Source: Ignavibacteria bacterium (lineage in GTDB: Bacteria; Bacteroidota; Ignavibacteria; Ignavibacteriales; Melioribacteraceae). Taken from it: a stretch of 5,809 nt of DNA. Of the stretch, positions 1 through 5,809 are shown in pieces (within the stretch, counting starts at the first letter, position 1; each line of letters begins with the position of its first letter). The position numbers were made by a program, and so were the translations under genes. The stretch is taken from NCBI GenBank assembly GCA_027347805.1, contig DAIEQP010000159.1, forward strand, positions 1-5,809. The letters are read 5' to 3'. The notes beneath the pieces are model-generated. The model made no database searches, was not told the origin of the DNA, and saw only the letters and a list, made by a program, of their open reading frames with translations.

Positions 1-1874
1 ACATTTCTATTGACACTTCTGAATACAGAAGCTAATGATGCCTGATCGTTAAATGCAGCTCCTTTTGCATAATGATTCCAAAGAATAACAGGACGGGCTT
101 CCTGCCAGTTTTCTTCCGGTACAAATATGTCTTTAAATATTTTCTCAGCTTTTTCAGTCACCTTTTCGAAAAATGTCTGTTCCCTTTCTCTATATTCAGT
201 TGGTTCTGCGTGATATAATTCACCAGGATTTAGAGAAATATTTTTATTTACTTCACCTTTTATCCTATTGTCAGAATAGATTTTGCTTTTGATTTCCCCA
301 TTTCGGCTATAATAAGACTCTGATAAAAACTGTTCATCAAGATTTATTTTATAGCTTTGAGTTCCAGTAAGAATAACCCTATCTCTAGTCTTTACCCAAT
401 TAGTTTCATCCTGAAGATCAATGTATGTATAACCAAGAGCTTTTATTCCATCAACCAGTTCTATAAGTAAATCAAGGTCTAAAAATTCATGGAAAAAGCA
501 TGATGCAAATCCATCTCTAACATATAAATTAGTTTTTGCACCTTTAATAACGTTTCGAACTGCTGTGCGGCTTACATTTATATCATTATCAAGCGGTATG
601 TATCCCAAATTTTCAGGATAAATTTTTTGTCCAAATAAATCCTTATAGATGATATAAGGAAAGTACTGGCTATGTTCAAAATCTTCAATTGCTACTCTTT
701 GTTCCATAGCAGAACTAAAATATTTTGCCACTGTTGAATAGAGCTTAAAAGAACCGGTATAATGAGGAGTTTCCCAAATTATCGGGTATAGTCCATTTTT
801 CATTAATTCCTGAATACCGGATTCAAGCTTATTCGATATTCCTCCAATTGTCTCATCTTTTATTGGTTTGTTTGTCTGCTCATCCCAAAATTCGAAATCA
901 CTTGCTGATACTCCTTTGTACTGATGAGTTACTCCATGCATCACAAGAGAACCGCCGTTTTTAACCATATATTTAAGTGCATCAACCAGATCCGGTTTAT
1001 CAGACATACTGATTCGGGTCTGAGAAAATGGATCTACATAGAAAGGAATAACTCCAACTAAAAATGGTATGCCTCTCTGCGAAAGTATATCTGCTATTTC
1101 CCTCAATTTATCGGAATTGTCCATCGGACTTATATCTTCAATTCTAATAAGCGCGGAATGAGATTCTTCATGCTGCTCGCCAAGAATATCGTGAAGCATA
1201 TCAGCAAACAAAAGATATCTGTCATTTTCAGTTGCATAAGCAAACGGAGAATCTGCGAACAACATGAAATTTTTTGATTTGATTATATAAGGAGTTTCTT
1301 TTTTCTTCTTTGATGAATATGCATTTGCTAAAACCTGGACGGATTTTTTATCTGCAATTTGAATTAAGCTGGTATGATCATCTCCTTTTGTAAAAACTTT
1401 CTTTCCCAATTTAACCATATCAAAACCGGAAATAGTATCACAGCTGCTGACTGTAAATCCAAAAAGTTTTTTCAAATCGTAATTTCTTGAAAAGTCAATT
1501 ATACCAGTATTCAACCATATAACTTGTTTAGATGTACTTACTACATCATTAAGAAATAATTTGGGGGCACTATTTTTTAAGCTGTATCCTATATAAAAAG
1601 TGAAATCGTAGTTCTGGATTTCATTTCTTGTATATTGATTTACTCCTTTTATCGTCGTCTGAGTGTTGAAATGCCCCATAAGCTCGCCAAGCTGTCTTCC
1701 GTCAGCCATAGCAAATGTATTTATATCGGAATTGCCTTCAACCAGGATCAATACTTTTTTAGTCTGAACCTGGAAAGAATAAATAGAGCTGTTCAGAATA
1801 AACAAAAAAGTAGCAGCTGCAATCAGTGTGAATTTAATTGTTCTGCTATGAAGAACTTTTATTAAAAAATTCAT
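1..1874 (-). CDS. Secreted DUF2334 polysaccharide deacetylase-like protein (3' end off the left edge)
   Basis: The frame is open from the ATG at 1874 to base 1 (624 codons, no stop), so the C-terminus is missing. Residues 1-33 look like a signal peptide: basic start (K6, R11, K14), then a hydrophobic core at about 15-28. Residues 36-230 form an alpha/beta domain with a class I amidotransferase/ThuA-like flavour (KKVLILVEG at 39-47, LMGHFN at 65-70) but no catalytic Cys that I can identify. Residues 240-490 match DUF2334, a CE4-fold deacetylase-like family: RIEDISP at 244-250, MHGVTHQ at 312-318 giving metal-ligand candidates H313 and H317, ETPHY at 368-372 and FFHEF at 460-464 with H462. The first acidic position of the CE4 Asp-Asp pair is Glu here (E246, D247). 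Residues 493-624 belong to no domain I recognise. The start is set by the signal peptide and the 4-base gap after wecB. Likely role, inferred: deacetylation of an N-acetylated polysaccharide in the periplasm or at the surface. The family is clear; the substrate is unknown. Confidence 0.85.
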   Translation of the reverse strand, partial: MNFLIKVLHSRTIKFTLIAAATFLFILNSSIYSFQVQTKKVLILVEGNSDINTFAMADGRQLGELMGHFNTQTTIKGVNQYTRNEIQNYDFTFYIGYSLKNSAPKLFLNDVVSTSKQVIWLNTGIIDFSRNYDLKKLFGFTVSSCDTISGFDMVKLGKKVFTKGDDHTSLIQIADKKSVQVLANAYSSKKKKETPYIIKSKNFMLFADSPFAYATENDRYLLFADMLHDILGEQHEESHSALIRIEDISPMDNSDKLREIADILSQRGIPFLVGVIPFYVDPFSQTRISMSDKPDLVDALKYMVKNGGSLVMHGVTHQYKGVSASDFEFWDEQTNKPIKDETIGGISNKLESGIQELMKNGLYPIIWETPHYTGSFKLYSTVAKYFSSAMEQRVAIEDFEHSQYFPYIIYKDLFGQKIYPENLGYIPLDNDINVSRTAVRNVIKGAKTNLYVRDGFASCFFHEFLDLDLLIELVDGIKALGYTYIDLQDETNWVKTRDRVILTGTQSYKINLDEQFLSESYYSRNGEIKSKIYSDNRIKGEVNKNISLNPGELYHAEPTEYREREQTFFEKVTEKAEKIFKDIFVPEENWQEARPVILWNHYAKGAAFNDQASLASVFRSVNRN

Positions 1875-1878
1875 AAAA

Positions 1879-3051
1879 CTATTTTCTTTTTTTAGGTATA
1901 AATTCTTTTACTTTGATTTTTGACATCGAAAAATAATTCTTGATAATTTGAATAGAGCGTTTTGCCGCAAACCCGTCACCATACGGATTTACTGACGATG
2001 CCATTTTATTATATTCTGATTTATTGCGTAATAATTTATCAGCAGTTTTAAAGATTGTTTTCTCATCTAATCCAACCAGTTTAACCGTGCCATATTTTAC
2101 AGCTTCAGGCCTTTCTGTTACTTTTCTCAACACTAAAATAGGAATTCCAAAATATGGACCTTCTTCCTGAACTCCGCCGGAATCAGTTACAATAAGATGT
2201 GACTTAGACATTAGATTTACAAAATCCTGATAATCAAGCGGTGCAATCAGAAAAACATTATTAATATTTTCCAAAGTATCGTGAACAACTTCTTTAACAA
2301 TCGGATTGAGATGAACCGGAAAAACGAAGTTCATATTTGGATATTTTTCAGCAAGTTTCTTAATTGCAAGACAGGCGCCCCGCATCGGTTCTCCCCAGTT
2401 TTCTCTACGATGCATTGTAATTAAAACTATTTTTTTCTTTTCTGCTGTTATTTGGTTCAACAATCCATCATTATATTCATAATTTTTCTGCATTGAAATT
2501 TTAAGAGCATCAATAACTGTATTCCCGGTAATAAAAACATTTTCAGAAGATATATTTTCTTTGAGCAAAGCTTTTTTTGCAGTATCAGTTGGTGCAAAAT
2601 GAATATCAGAAATTGAACCTGTAAGCCGTCTGTTTATTTCTTCAGGGAATGGATTTGCTTTATCATTGGTGCGGAGACCCGCTTCAACATGTCCAACAGG
2701 TATTCTGCGGTAAAAAGCAGCTAAGCTTCCAACAAATGTTGTTGTAGTATCTCCCTGAACAAGCACCATATCCGGAGCTTCTTTTGCAAGAACTTCATCA
2801 AGTTTTTCTATAGCATTCTTGGTTAACGTAGCTAAAGTCTGGTTTGGCTGCATTATATTAAGATCATAATCAGGGTTAATCTTGAAAACACTTAATACCT
2901 GATCCAGCATCTGTCTATGCTGCGCTGTAGCAATTGTAATTACTTTAAAAAATTCTTTTTCTTTTTTTAACTCCAGTATTATAGGAGCCATCTTTATTGT
3001 GTCTGGTCTGGTTCCGAAAATAACTGCAATTTTCTTGATCTCTTTTTTCAT
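1879..3051 (-). CDS. wecB: UDP-N-acetylglucosamine 2-epimerase (non-hydrolysing)
   Basis: This cytoplasmic enzyme interconverts UDP-GlcNAc and UDP-ManNAc, feeding ManNAc or ManNAcA into surface polysaccharides. The 390 residues cover the whole GT-B-like fold (E. coli WecB is about 376). By alignment from memory with E. coli WecB, the functional residues are all present: R15 and K20 in the N-terminal FGTRP...IKMAP motif, D101 in QGDTTTT, E123 in GHVEAGLRT, E137 in PFPEE, H214 in MHRRENWG, then PVHLNP at 245-250, TDSGGVQEE at 289-297 and TERPEAV at 312-318. A small oddity is Asp-Thr at 17-18 where Glu-Ala is usual. The C-terminus ends in a short Lys-rich tail (KEFIPKKRK). The ATG at 3051 is preceded by an A/G-rich AAAGAAAG about 5 bases upstream, a weak ribosome site. 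The TAG stop lies 4 bases before the DUF2334 start, so the two genes are probably co-transcribed and translationally coupled. A hydrolysing NeuC-type epimerase is less likely given the close match to the WecB motifs. Confidence 0.95.
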   Translation of the reverse strand: MKKEIKKIAVIFGTRPDTIKMAPIILELKKEKEFFKVITIATAQHRQMLDQVLSVFKINPDYDLNIMQPNQTLATLTKNAIEKLDEVLAKEAPDMVLVQGDTTTTFVGSLAAFYRRIPVGHVEAGLRTNDKANPFPEEINRRLTGSISDIHFAPTDTAKKALLKENISSENVFITGNTVIDALKISMQKNYEYNDGLLNQITAEKKKIVLITMHRRENWGEPMRGACLAIKKLAEKYPNMNFVFPVHLNPIVKEVVHDTLENINNVFLIAPLDYQDFVNLMSKSHLIVTDSGGVQEEGPYFGIPILVLRKVTERPEAVKYGTVKLVGLDEKTIFKTADKLLRNKSEYNKMASSVNPYGDGFAAKRSIQIIKNYFSMSKIKVKEFIPKKRK

Positions 3052-3368
3052 TTGATCTTTCTTTATTTTGAATTTGAACTCATCTCTAATAACTACACTG
3101 TTTTGGTTTCAATTCTTTTTGAAAATATAGAATAAACTTCTTAATAACTTATTGTCACAAATCATCAAGGAAGGTGTCTTTTTTATAAAATACCGGCAAA
3201 ACAAACAAAACTAAATTCCATTTTGAATTGAAATTTATGAAATGAATCGAAACTAGAAAAATAACAGCTTATTACTAAACGAATTAATGTTGTTAAAATA
3301 TTTTAAAATATCCTTCTATGGTTTTACAAGGGCAAGCTAACAGAACATTTATGAATACTGTACAAATT
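3052..3368. other. AT-rich intergenic region upstream of wecB, no gene seen
   Basis: About 317 bases separate the helicase terminator from the wecB start. I find no convincing reading frame, tRNA or structured RNA on either strand. It is strongly AT-rich and contains a perfect 14-bp AT-only palindrome at 3298-3311 (ATATTTTAAAATAT), which is weak evidence of function at this base composition. The wecB-proximal part probably holds the promoter and leader of the wecB-DUF2334 unit. The rest is unexplained. Confidence 0.6.
3129..3157 (-). promoter_or_regulatory. Candidate sigma70-like promoter for wecB
   Basis: On the minus strand, TGACAA (3157-3152) and TATTCT (3134-3129) are separated by 17 bases, which would place a transcription start near 3122 and leave a leader of about 70 bases before wecB. 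The -35 box is only a partial consensus match, and such hits are common in AT-rich DNA. I found no clean Bacteroidota-type TTTG/TAnnTTTG pair here. The prediction is weak. Confidence 0.2.
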
Positions 3369-3392
3369 AAAGCCCGGTGAATGCCGGGCTTT
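3369..3392 (-). terminator. Intrinsic terminator after the DEAD-box helicase
   Basis: A perfect 9-bp stem (AAAGCCCGG at 3369-3377 pairing with CCGGGCTTT at 3384-3392) closes a 6-base loop. It begins 17 bases after the helicase stop codon (TAA at 3412-3410). Read on the minus strand the stem is followed by a broken T-run (TTTAATTTG). Read on the plus strand the T-run is better (TTTTTATTTC). It can therefore work in both directions, and it separates the helicase from the wecB unit. Confidence 0.88.
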
Positions 3393-3409
3393 TTATTTCA
3401 TTTCAAGTA

Positions 3410-5230
3410 TTATGATTTGGCAATTTCAACAATAGGACGTTTGCCTTTTTCTTTATTCAATGTTTTCAACACCAAATCAGCATCCCTTTTATCAACATTA
3501 AAGAAAGAAAATGCGTCTGAAAGCTGGAGACCGGAAATCTTTTCTTGAGGGATTCCGGTTTGCTTCTGAAGCATTTTTAGAAGTGACTTTTTATCATAAT
3601 CATCTTTTTTACCATATGCTAAAAACATTCTTGTCTTGCCTTTCTCTTCAAAAGAAGATTTACCATAACCATCTTTTCCTCTTCTTTCATCTTTCCGGCC
3701 TTTTCCAAATTTATCATCCCGGTCTTTTCTTCCTTTTTTATCAAACCTGTCTTCTCTATCAAATCTATCCTTTCTTTCAAATCTGTCAGATCTATCAAAC
3801 CTGTCGGATCTATCAAATCTTTCAGATCTATCACTTCTTTCAAAACGATCTTTTCTATCTCTTCTTCTGCCTCTATCAGGTAATCTTTCTTCTCTTTTAC
3901 GTTCATATAGATCATGAACTTTTGCGTAACTTTTTTCTTCAAGTTCATCCTGGAAATTATACTTTACCAATGCAGCAACAACTTCTTCAGCATTATTAGT
4001 CCGAAGCAGTTCCTGAGCAAGTATTATGTAATTGTTTCCGGTTCCATACTCAATCAAAGAATTAACTTCTGAAATAATCTTAGTTTTCTTAAAGCCAATA
4101 ACTTCTTCAACCTGCGGAATTCTTTTCTTTTTGATTTCAGTCTTAGTAATATCTTTAATGAACTGGAGTTTTCTGAATTCATCAGGAGTTACAAAAGTAA
4201 TTGCAGTACCTTCTTTACCGGCACGGCCTGTTCTTCCGATCCTGTGCAGATATGATTCCGGATCCTGAGGTAATGAATAATTAATTACATGCGTCAGTTC
4301 TTCAATATCCAGACCTCTTGCAGCAACATCTGTGGCAGCCAGAATGTTTACCTTCTTATTTCTGAATTTATGTAAAATCTTTTCACGTATTGCCTGAGAA
4401 ATATCTCCATGCAGACCTTCAACATCATATCCTCTGTCCAGCATCTTTGTCGTTACCTGGTCAACATCATTTTTCGTTCTGCAAAAAATCAATCCGTAGA
4501 ATTCCGTTGTTGTATCAATTATTCTGCAAAGAGCATCAAATTTATCTCCCTCCTTAACTTCAAAATAAACCTGGTCAGTTGACGAAATTGTCTGTCCCGA
4601 TTTTTTAGTTTTAACAATTTCATGTTTGCCCATGTAATTTTTTGCCAGGCTCATAATTCTAGGAGGCATTGTAGCCGAAAACAGTAGTGTTCTCTTTGTA
4701 GAATTAGTTTTGCTCAGTATTTCTTCAATATCGTCGATAAAGCCCATATTCAGCATTTCATCAGCTTCATCAAGAACCACGAATTTTACCTGCTCTAACT
4801 GTAGACTACCACGATTTAAATGATCGATTATTCTTCCTGGAGTTCCTACAATTATATCTACACCCTTATTCAGTCTTCTGAACTGAGTTTCATAGGATTG
4901 CCCGCCATAAATCGGAACTACGTGAATATTTTTATTCCCTCTTAAAGAATTAATTTCATCTGAAACCTGTATCGCGAGTTCTCTTGTCGGAACTAAAACT
5001 AAAGTCTGAACATTGCTTGAATGTGATTGAAGATGATGAAGAATCGGTAAAGCAAATGCGGCTGTCTTCCCCGTTCCGGTTTGTGCCTGTCCAACCAGAT
5101 CTGTTTTATTCTCAAGAATAAGGGGAATTATTTTATTTTGAATTTCTGTCGGTTCTTCAAAGCCCTTTTGTTTAACAGAATGAATTAACTCTTCCGAAAG
5201 CCCTAGGCTTTCAAAATTGTTTGGTGTCAT
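3410..5230 (-). CDS. deaD: DEAD-box ATP-dependent RNA helicase, DeaD/CsdA type
   Basis: An RNA-stimulated ATPase that unwinds short RNA duplexes; the family acts in ribosome assembly, mRNA turnover and growth in the cold. All core motifs are present in order: Q motif with F6 and the PTEIQ at 27-31, Walker A AQTGTGKT at 49-56, PTRELA at 81-86, TPGR at 130-133, DEAD at 154-157, SAT at 185-187, HGD at 274-276, ATDVAARGLD at 299-308 and HRIGRTGR at 329-336. Residues 340-440 fit the DeaD dimerisation/linker region. Residues 452-532 are a disordered Arg/Asp/Lys-rich tract with a tandem repeat. Residues 533-606 match the DbpA/CsdA RNA-binding domain (FLAYGKKDD, SDAFSFFNVD, RPIVEIAK). At 606 residues the length is normal for DeaD (E. 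coli about 629). The ATG at 5230 has AAAAGG at 5241-5236, 5 bases upstream, and places the Q motif right at the N-terminus. It has its own terminator and looks monocistronic. The subfamily call is firm; the exact RNA targets are unknown. Confidence 0.96.
   Translation of the reverse strand: MTPNNFESLGLSEELIHSVKQKGFEEPTEIQNKIIPLILENKTDLVGQAQTGTGKTAAFALPILHHLQSHSSNVQTLVLVPTRELAIQVSDEINSLRGNKNIHVVPIYGGQSYETQFRRLNKGVDIIVGTPGRIIDHLNRGSLQLEQVKFVVLDEADEMLNMGFIDDIEEILSKTNSTKRTLLFSATMPPRIMSLAKNYMGKHEIVKTKKSGQTISSTDQVYFEVKEGDKFDALCRIIDTTTEFYGLIFCRTKNDVDQVTTKMLDRGYDVEGLHGDISQAIREKILHKFRNKKVNILAATDVAARGLDIEELTHVINYSLPQDPESYLHRIGRTGRAGKEGTAITFVTPDEFRKLQFIKDITKTEIKKKRIPQVEEVIGFKKTKIISEVNSLIEYGTGNNYIILAQELLRTNNAEEVVAALVKYNFQDELEEKSYAKVHDLYERKREERLPDRGRRRDRKDRFERSDRSERFDRSDRFDRSDRFERKDRFDREDRFDKKGRKDRDDKFGKGRKDERRGKDGYGKSSFEEKGKTRMFLAYGKKDDYDKKSLLKMLQKQTGIPQEKISGLQLSDAFSFFNVDKRDADLVLKTLNKEKGKRPIVEIAKS
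3743..3850 (-). repeat. Six in-frame 18-bp tandem repeats in the helicase gene (DRxDRF)
   Basis: Six contiguous 18-base units encode helicase residues 461-496: DRFERS, DRSERF, DRSDRF, DRSDRF, ERKDRF and DREDRF. Plus-strand examples are AAATCTGTCAGATCTATC (3779-3796), AAACCTGTCGGATCTATC (3797-3814) and AAATCTTTCAGATCTATC (3815-3832). The two DRSDRF units differ only at synonymous positions (TCT/TCC, AGA/AGG). Because 18 is a multiple of three, gain or loss of units would keep the frame and change only linker length. The coding strand is purine-rich through this tract. Confidence 0.85.
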
Positions 5231-5392
5231 ATTAACCTTTTATTGATTATTAAAATTCTGCAGTATTCAGCGATCGGTATATGTAGAAATGAACAAAATG
5301 TATACTTCAACAACAACTCTCTAATTACTACTTTACAAAATTACATTGTTTTTAGTCGAAAACATAATTTATAGTGTAAATAATTAAATTAC
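5231..5392 (-). promoter_or_regulatory. Intergenic leader region of the DEAD-box helicase
   Basis: These 162 AT-rich bases lie between the transporter stop and the helicase start and must hold the helicase promoter unless it is read through from upstream. A TAnnTTTG-type -7 element like those of Bacteroidota occurs on the minus strand as TAATTTTG (5343-5336), but no convincing -33 TTTG sits at the right distance, so the box is tentative. It would give a leader of about 100 bases. The ribosome site AAAAGG (5241-5236) is the best in the window. There is no GC-rich terminator hairpin for the upstream transporter gene. Confidence 0.35.
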
Positions 5393-5809
5393 TCACAAAA
5401 TTGAAATTGCATACTTAACTAACATTCCTGTACACATTACGATTATCAGTACACGTAAATATTTTGGATTGATTTTAAATAAAAAGTGGGAACCCAGCCA
5501 GGCGCCAATCGCCTGACCGCCCATCATTACAAATCCAATTATGAATATTACTTTCCCGGCTGTCAAAAAGACAATTAAAGAAGCAATGTTGGTGGCAAAG
5601 TTTAAGGATTTTGCAATTGCAGTAGAATGAACCAGTCCTCTTCCTTTTAATGCTACTCCGGCCAGGACAAAAAATGATCCCGTCCCAGGACCAAACATTC
5701 CATCATAAAAACCAATTGAAGGAATAACAATATTCTGATATTTATTTCCCGATATTTTTTCTTCCCCCTCTTCAATAGCAGGACGGGGTGAAAAGAGAAA
5801 GTAAATTGC
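5393..5809 (-). CDS. TSUP family (TauE/SafE, YfcA-like) membrane transporter, C-terminal part
   Basis: The frame is open from the right edge to a TGA at 5395-5393, giving the last 138 residues of a longer protein; the N-terminal half is outside the window. A start at the internal ATG (5698) is unlikely, because the frame continues upstream and that Met lies inside the conserved motif. The signature GFYDGMFGPGTGSFF (fragment residues 33-47) closely resembles the second-half motif of E. coli YfcA in the TSUP (DUF81) family. Before it lies a hydrophilic, acidic loop (about 7-26), which matches the central cytoplasmic loop of these proteins. After it come about four hydrophobic segments, including one around SLNFATNIASLIVFL, one around FIIGFVMMGGQAIGAWLG and a final one ending at the C-terminus. 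Family members are thought to export sulfur-containing or organic anions such as sulfite or sulfoacetate; the substrate here cannot be told. No functional link to the neighbouring helicase is evident. Confidence 0.88.
   Translation of the reverse strand, partial: AIYFLFSPRPAIEEGEEKISGNKYQNIVIPSIGFYDGMFGPGTGSFFVLAGVALKGRGLVHSTAIAKSLNFATNIASLIVFLTAGKVIFIIGFVMMGGQAIGAWLGSHFLFKINPKYLRVLIIVMCTGMLVKYAISIL

Noticed and set aside
1635..1865. Plus-strand open frame of 76 codons
   Set aside because: It lies inside the N-terminal coding part of the DUF2334 gene on the other strand, has no family resemblance, and the minus-strand frame is open with clear motifs.
3298..3311. 14-bp palindrome ATATTTTAAAATAT as an operator
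   Set aside because: It is AT-only in an AT-rich spacer, over 230 bases from the nearest start codon, with no second copy seen.
3743..3850. Possible CRISPR array or other non-coding repeat array
   Set aside because: The units are contiguous without spacers, are 18 bp long, and encode an in-frame protein repeat.
3619..3948. Minus-strand open frame of 109 codons, rich in Lys, Glu and Leu
   Set aside because: It is an alternative frame of the helicase repeat tract. The main frame carries the DEAD-box and DbpA-like domains without interruption.
3511..3999. Plus-strand open frame of 162 codons, rich in Phe, Leu, Tyr and Ile
   Set aside because: It is the antisense of the purine-rich repeat and C-terminal part of the helicase. 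The pyrimidine-rich strand yields an open, falsely membrane-like frame.
4032..4268. Plus-strand open frame of 78 codons
   Set aside because: It is antisense to conserved helicase motifs (HRIGRTGR region) and has no independent support.
5365..5391. Inverted repeat TAATTTA/TAAATTA just after the transporter stop as a terminator
   Set aside because: The stem is 7 bp of only A-T pairs with a 13-base loop and no T-run, which is likely by chance in this base composition.

Overview
The window is AT-rich, with short AT-rich gaps, and every gene I can support lies on the minus strand. The proteins look like those of the Bacteroidota/Ignavibacteria/Chlorobi side of the bacterial tree: Lys/Ile/Asn-rich composition, weak A-rich ribosome binding sites, and a DeaD-type helicase with a charged repeat tail. 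That placement is a judgement from protein style, not from a marker gene. I see no rRNA, tRNA, CRISPR array, insertion sequence, phage gene or attachment site.

Read along the minus strand (right to left), the layout is as follows. (1) 5809-5393 is the C-terminal half of a YfcA-like TSUP family membrane transporter, cut by the right edge. (2) 5392-5231 is a 162-bp AT-rich gap holding the leader of the next gene. (3) 5230-3410 is a full-length DEAD-box RNA helicase of the DeaD/CsdA type, with a DbpA-like RNA-binding domain at the C-terminus and an in-frame array of six 18-bp repeats encoding an Arg/Asp/Phe-rich mixed-charge linker. It is followed at once by a strong hairpin terminator (3369-3392). 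(4) 3368-3052 is a gap of about 317 bp with no gene, probably the promoter and leader of the next unit. (5) 3051-1879 is wecB, the non-hydrolysing UDP-GlcNAc 2-epimerase, with all expected catalytic residues. (6) Four bases later, 1874 to the left edge is a large secreted DUF2334 protein, a polysaccharide-deacetylase-like (CE4-fold) enzyme whose C-terminus lies outside the window.

The helicase stands alone as a housekeeping or cold-adaptation gene. wecB and the DUF2334 gene look like one transcription unit. The inferred logic is that the first supplies UDP-ManNAc in the cytoplasm and the second trims acetyl groups from an amino-sugar polymer outside the membrane, which suggests the edge of a surface- or exopolysaccharide locus continuing off the left side. 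Nothing here amounts to a clearly new system. The most notable points are the wecB-DUF2334 pairing, the composite DUF2334 protein and the repeat tail of the helicase.
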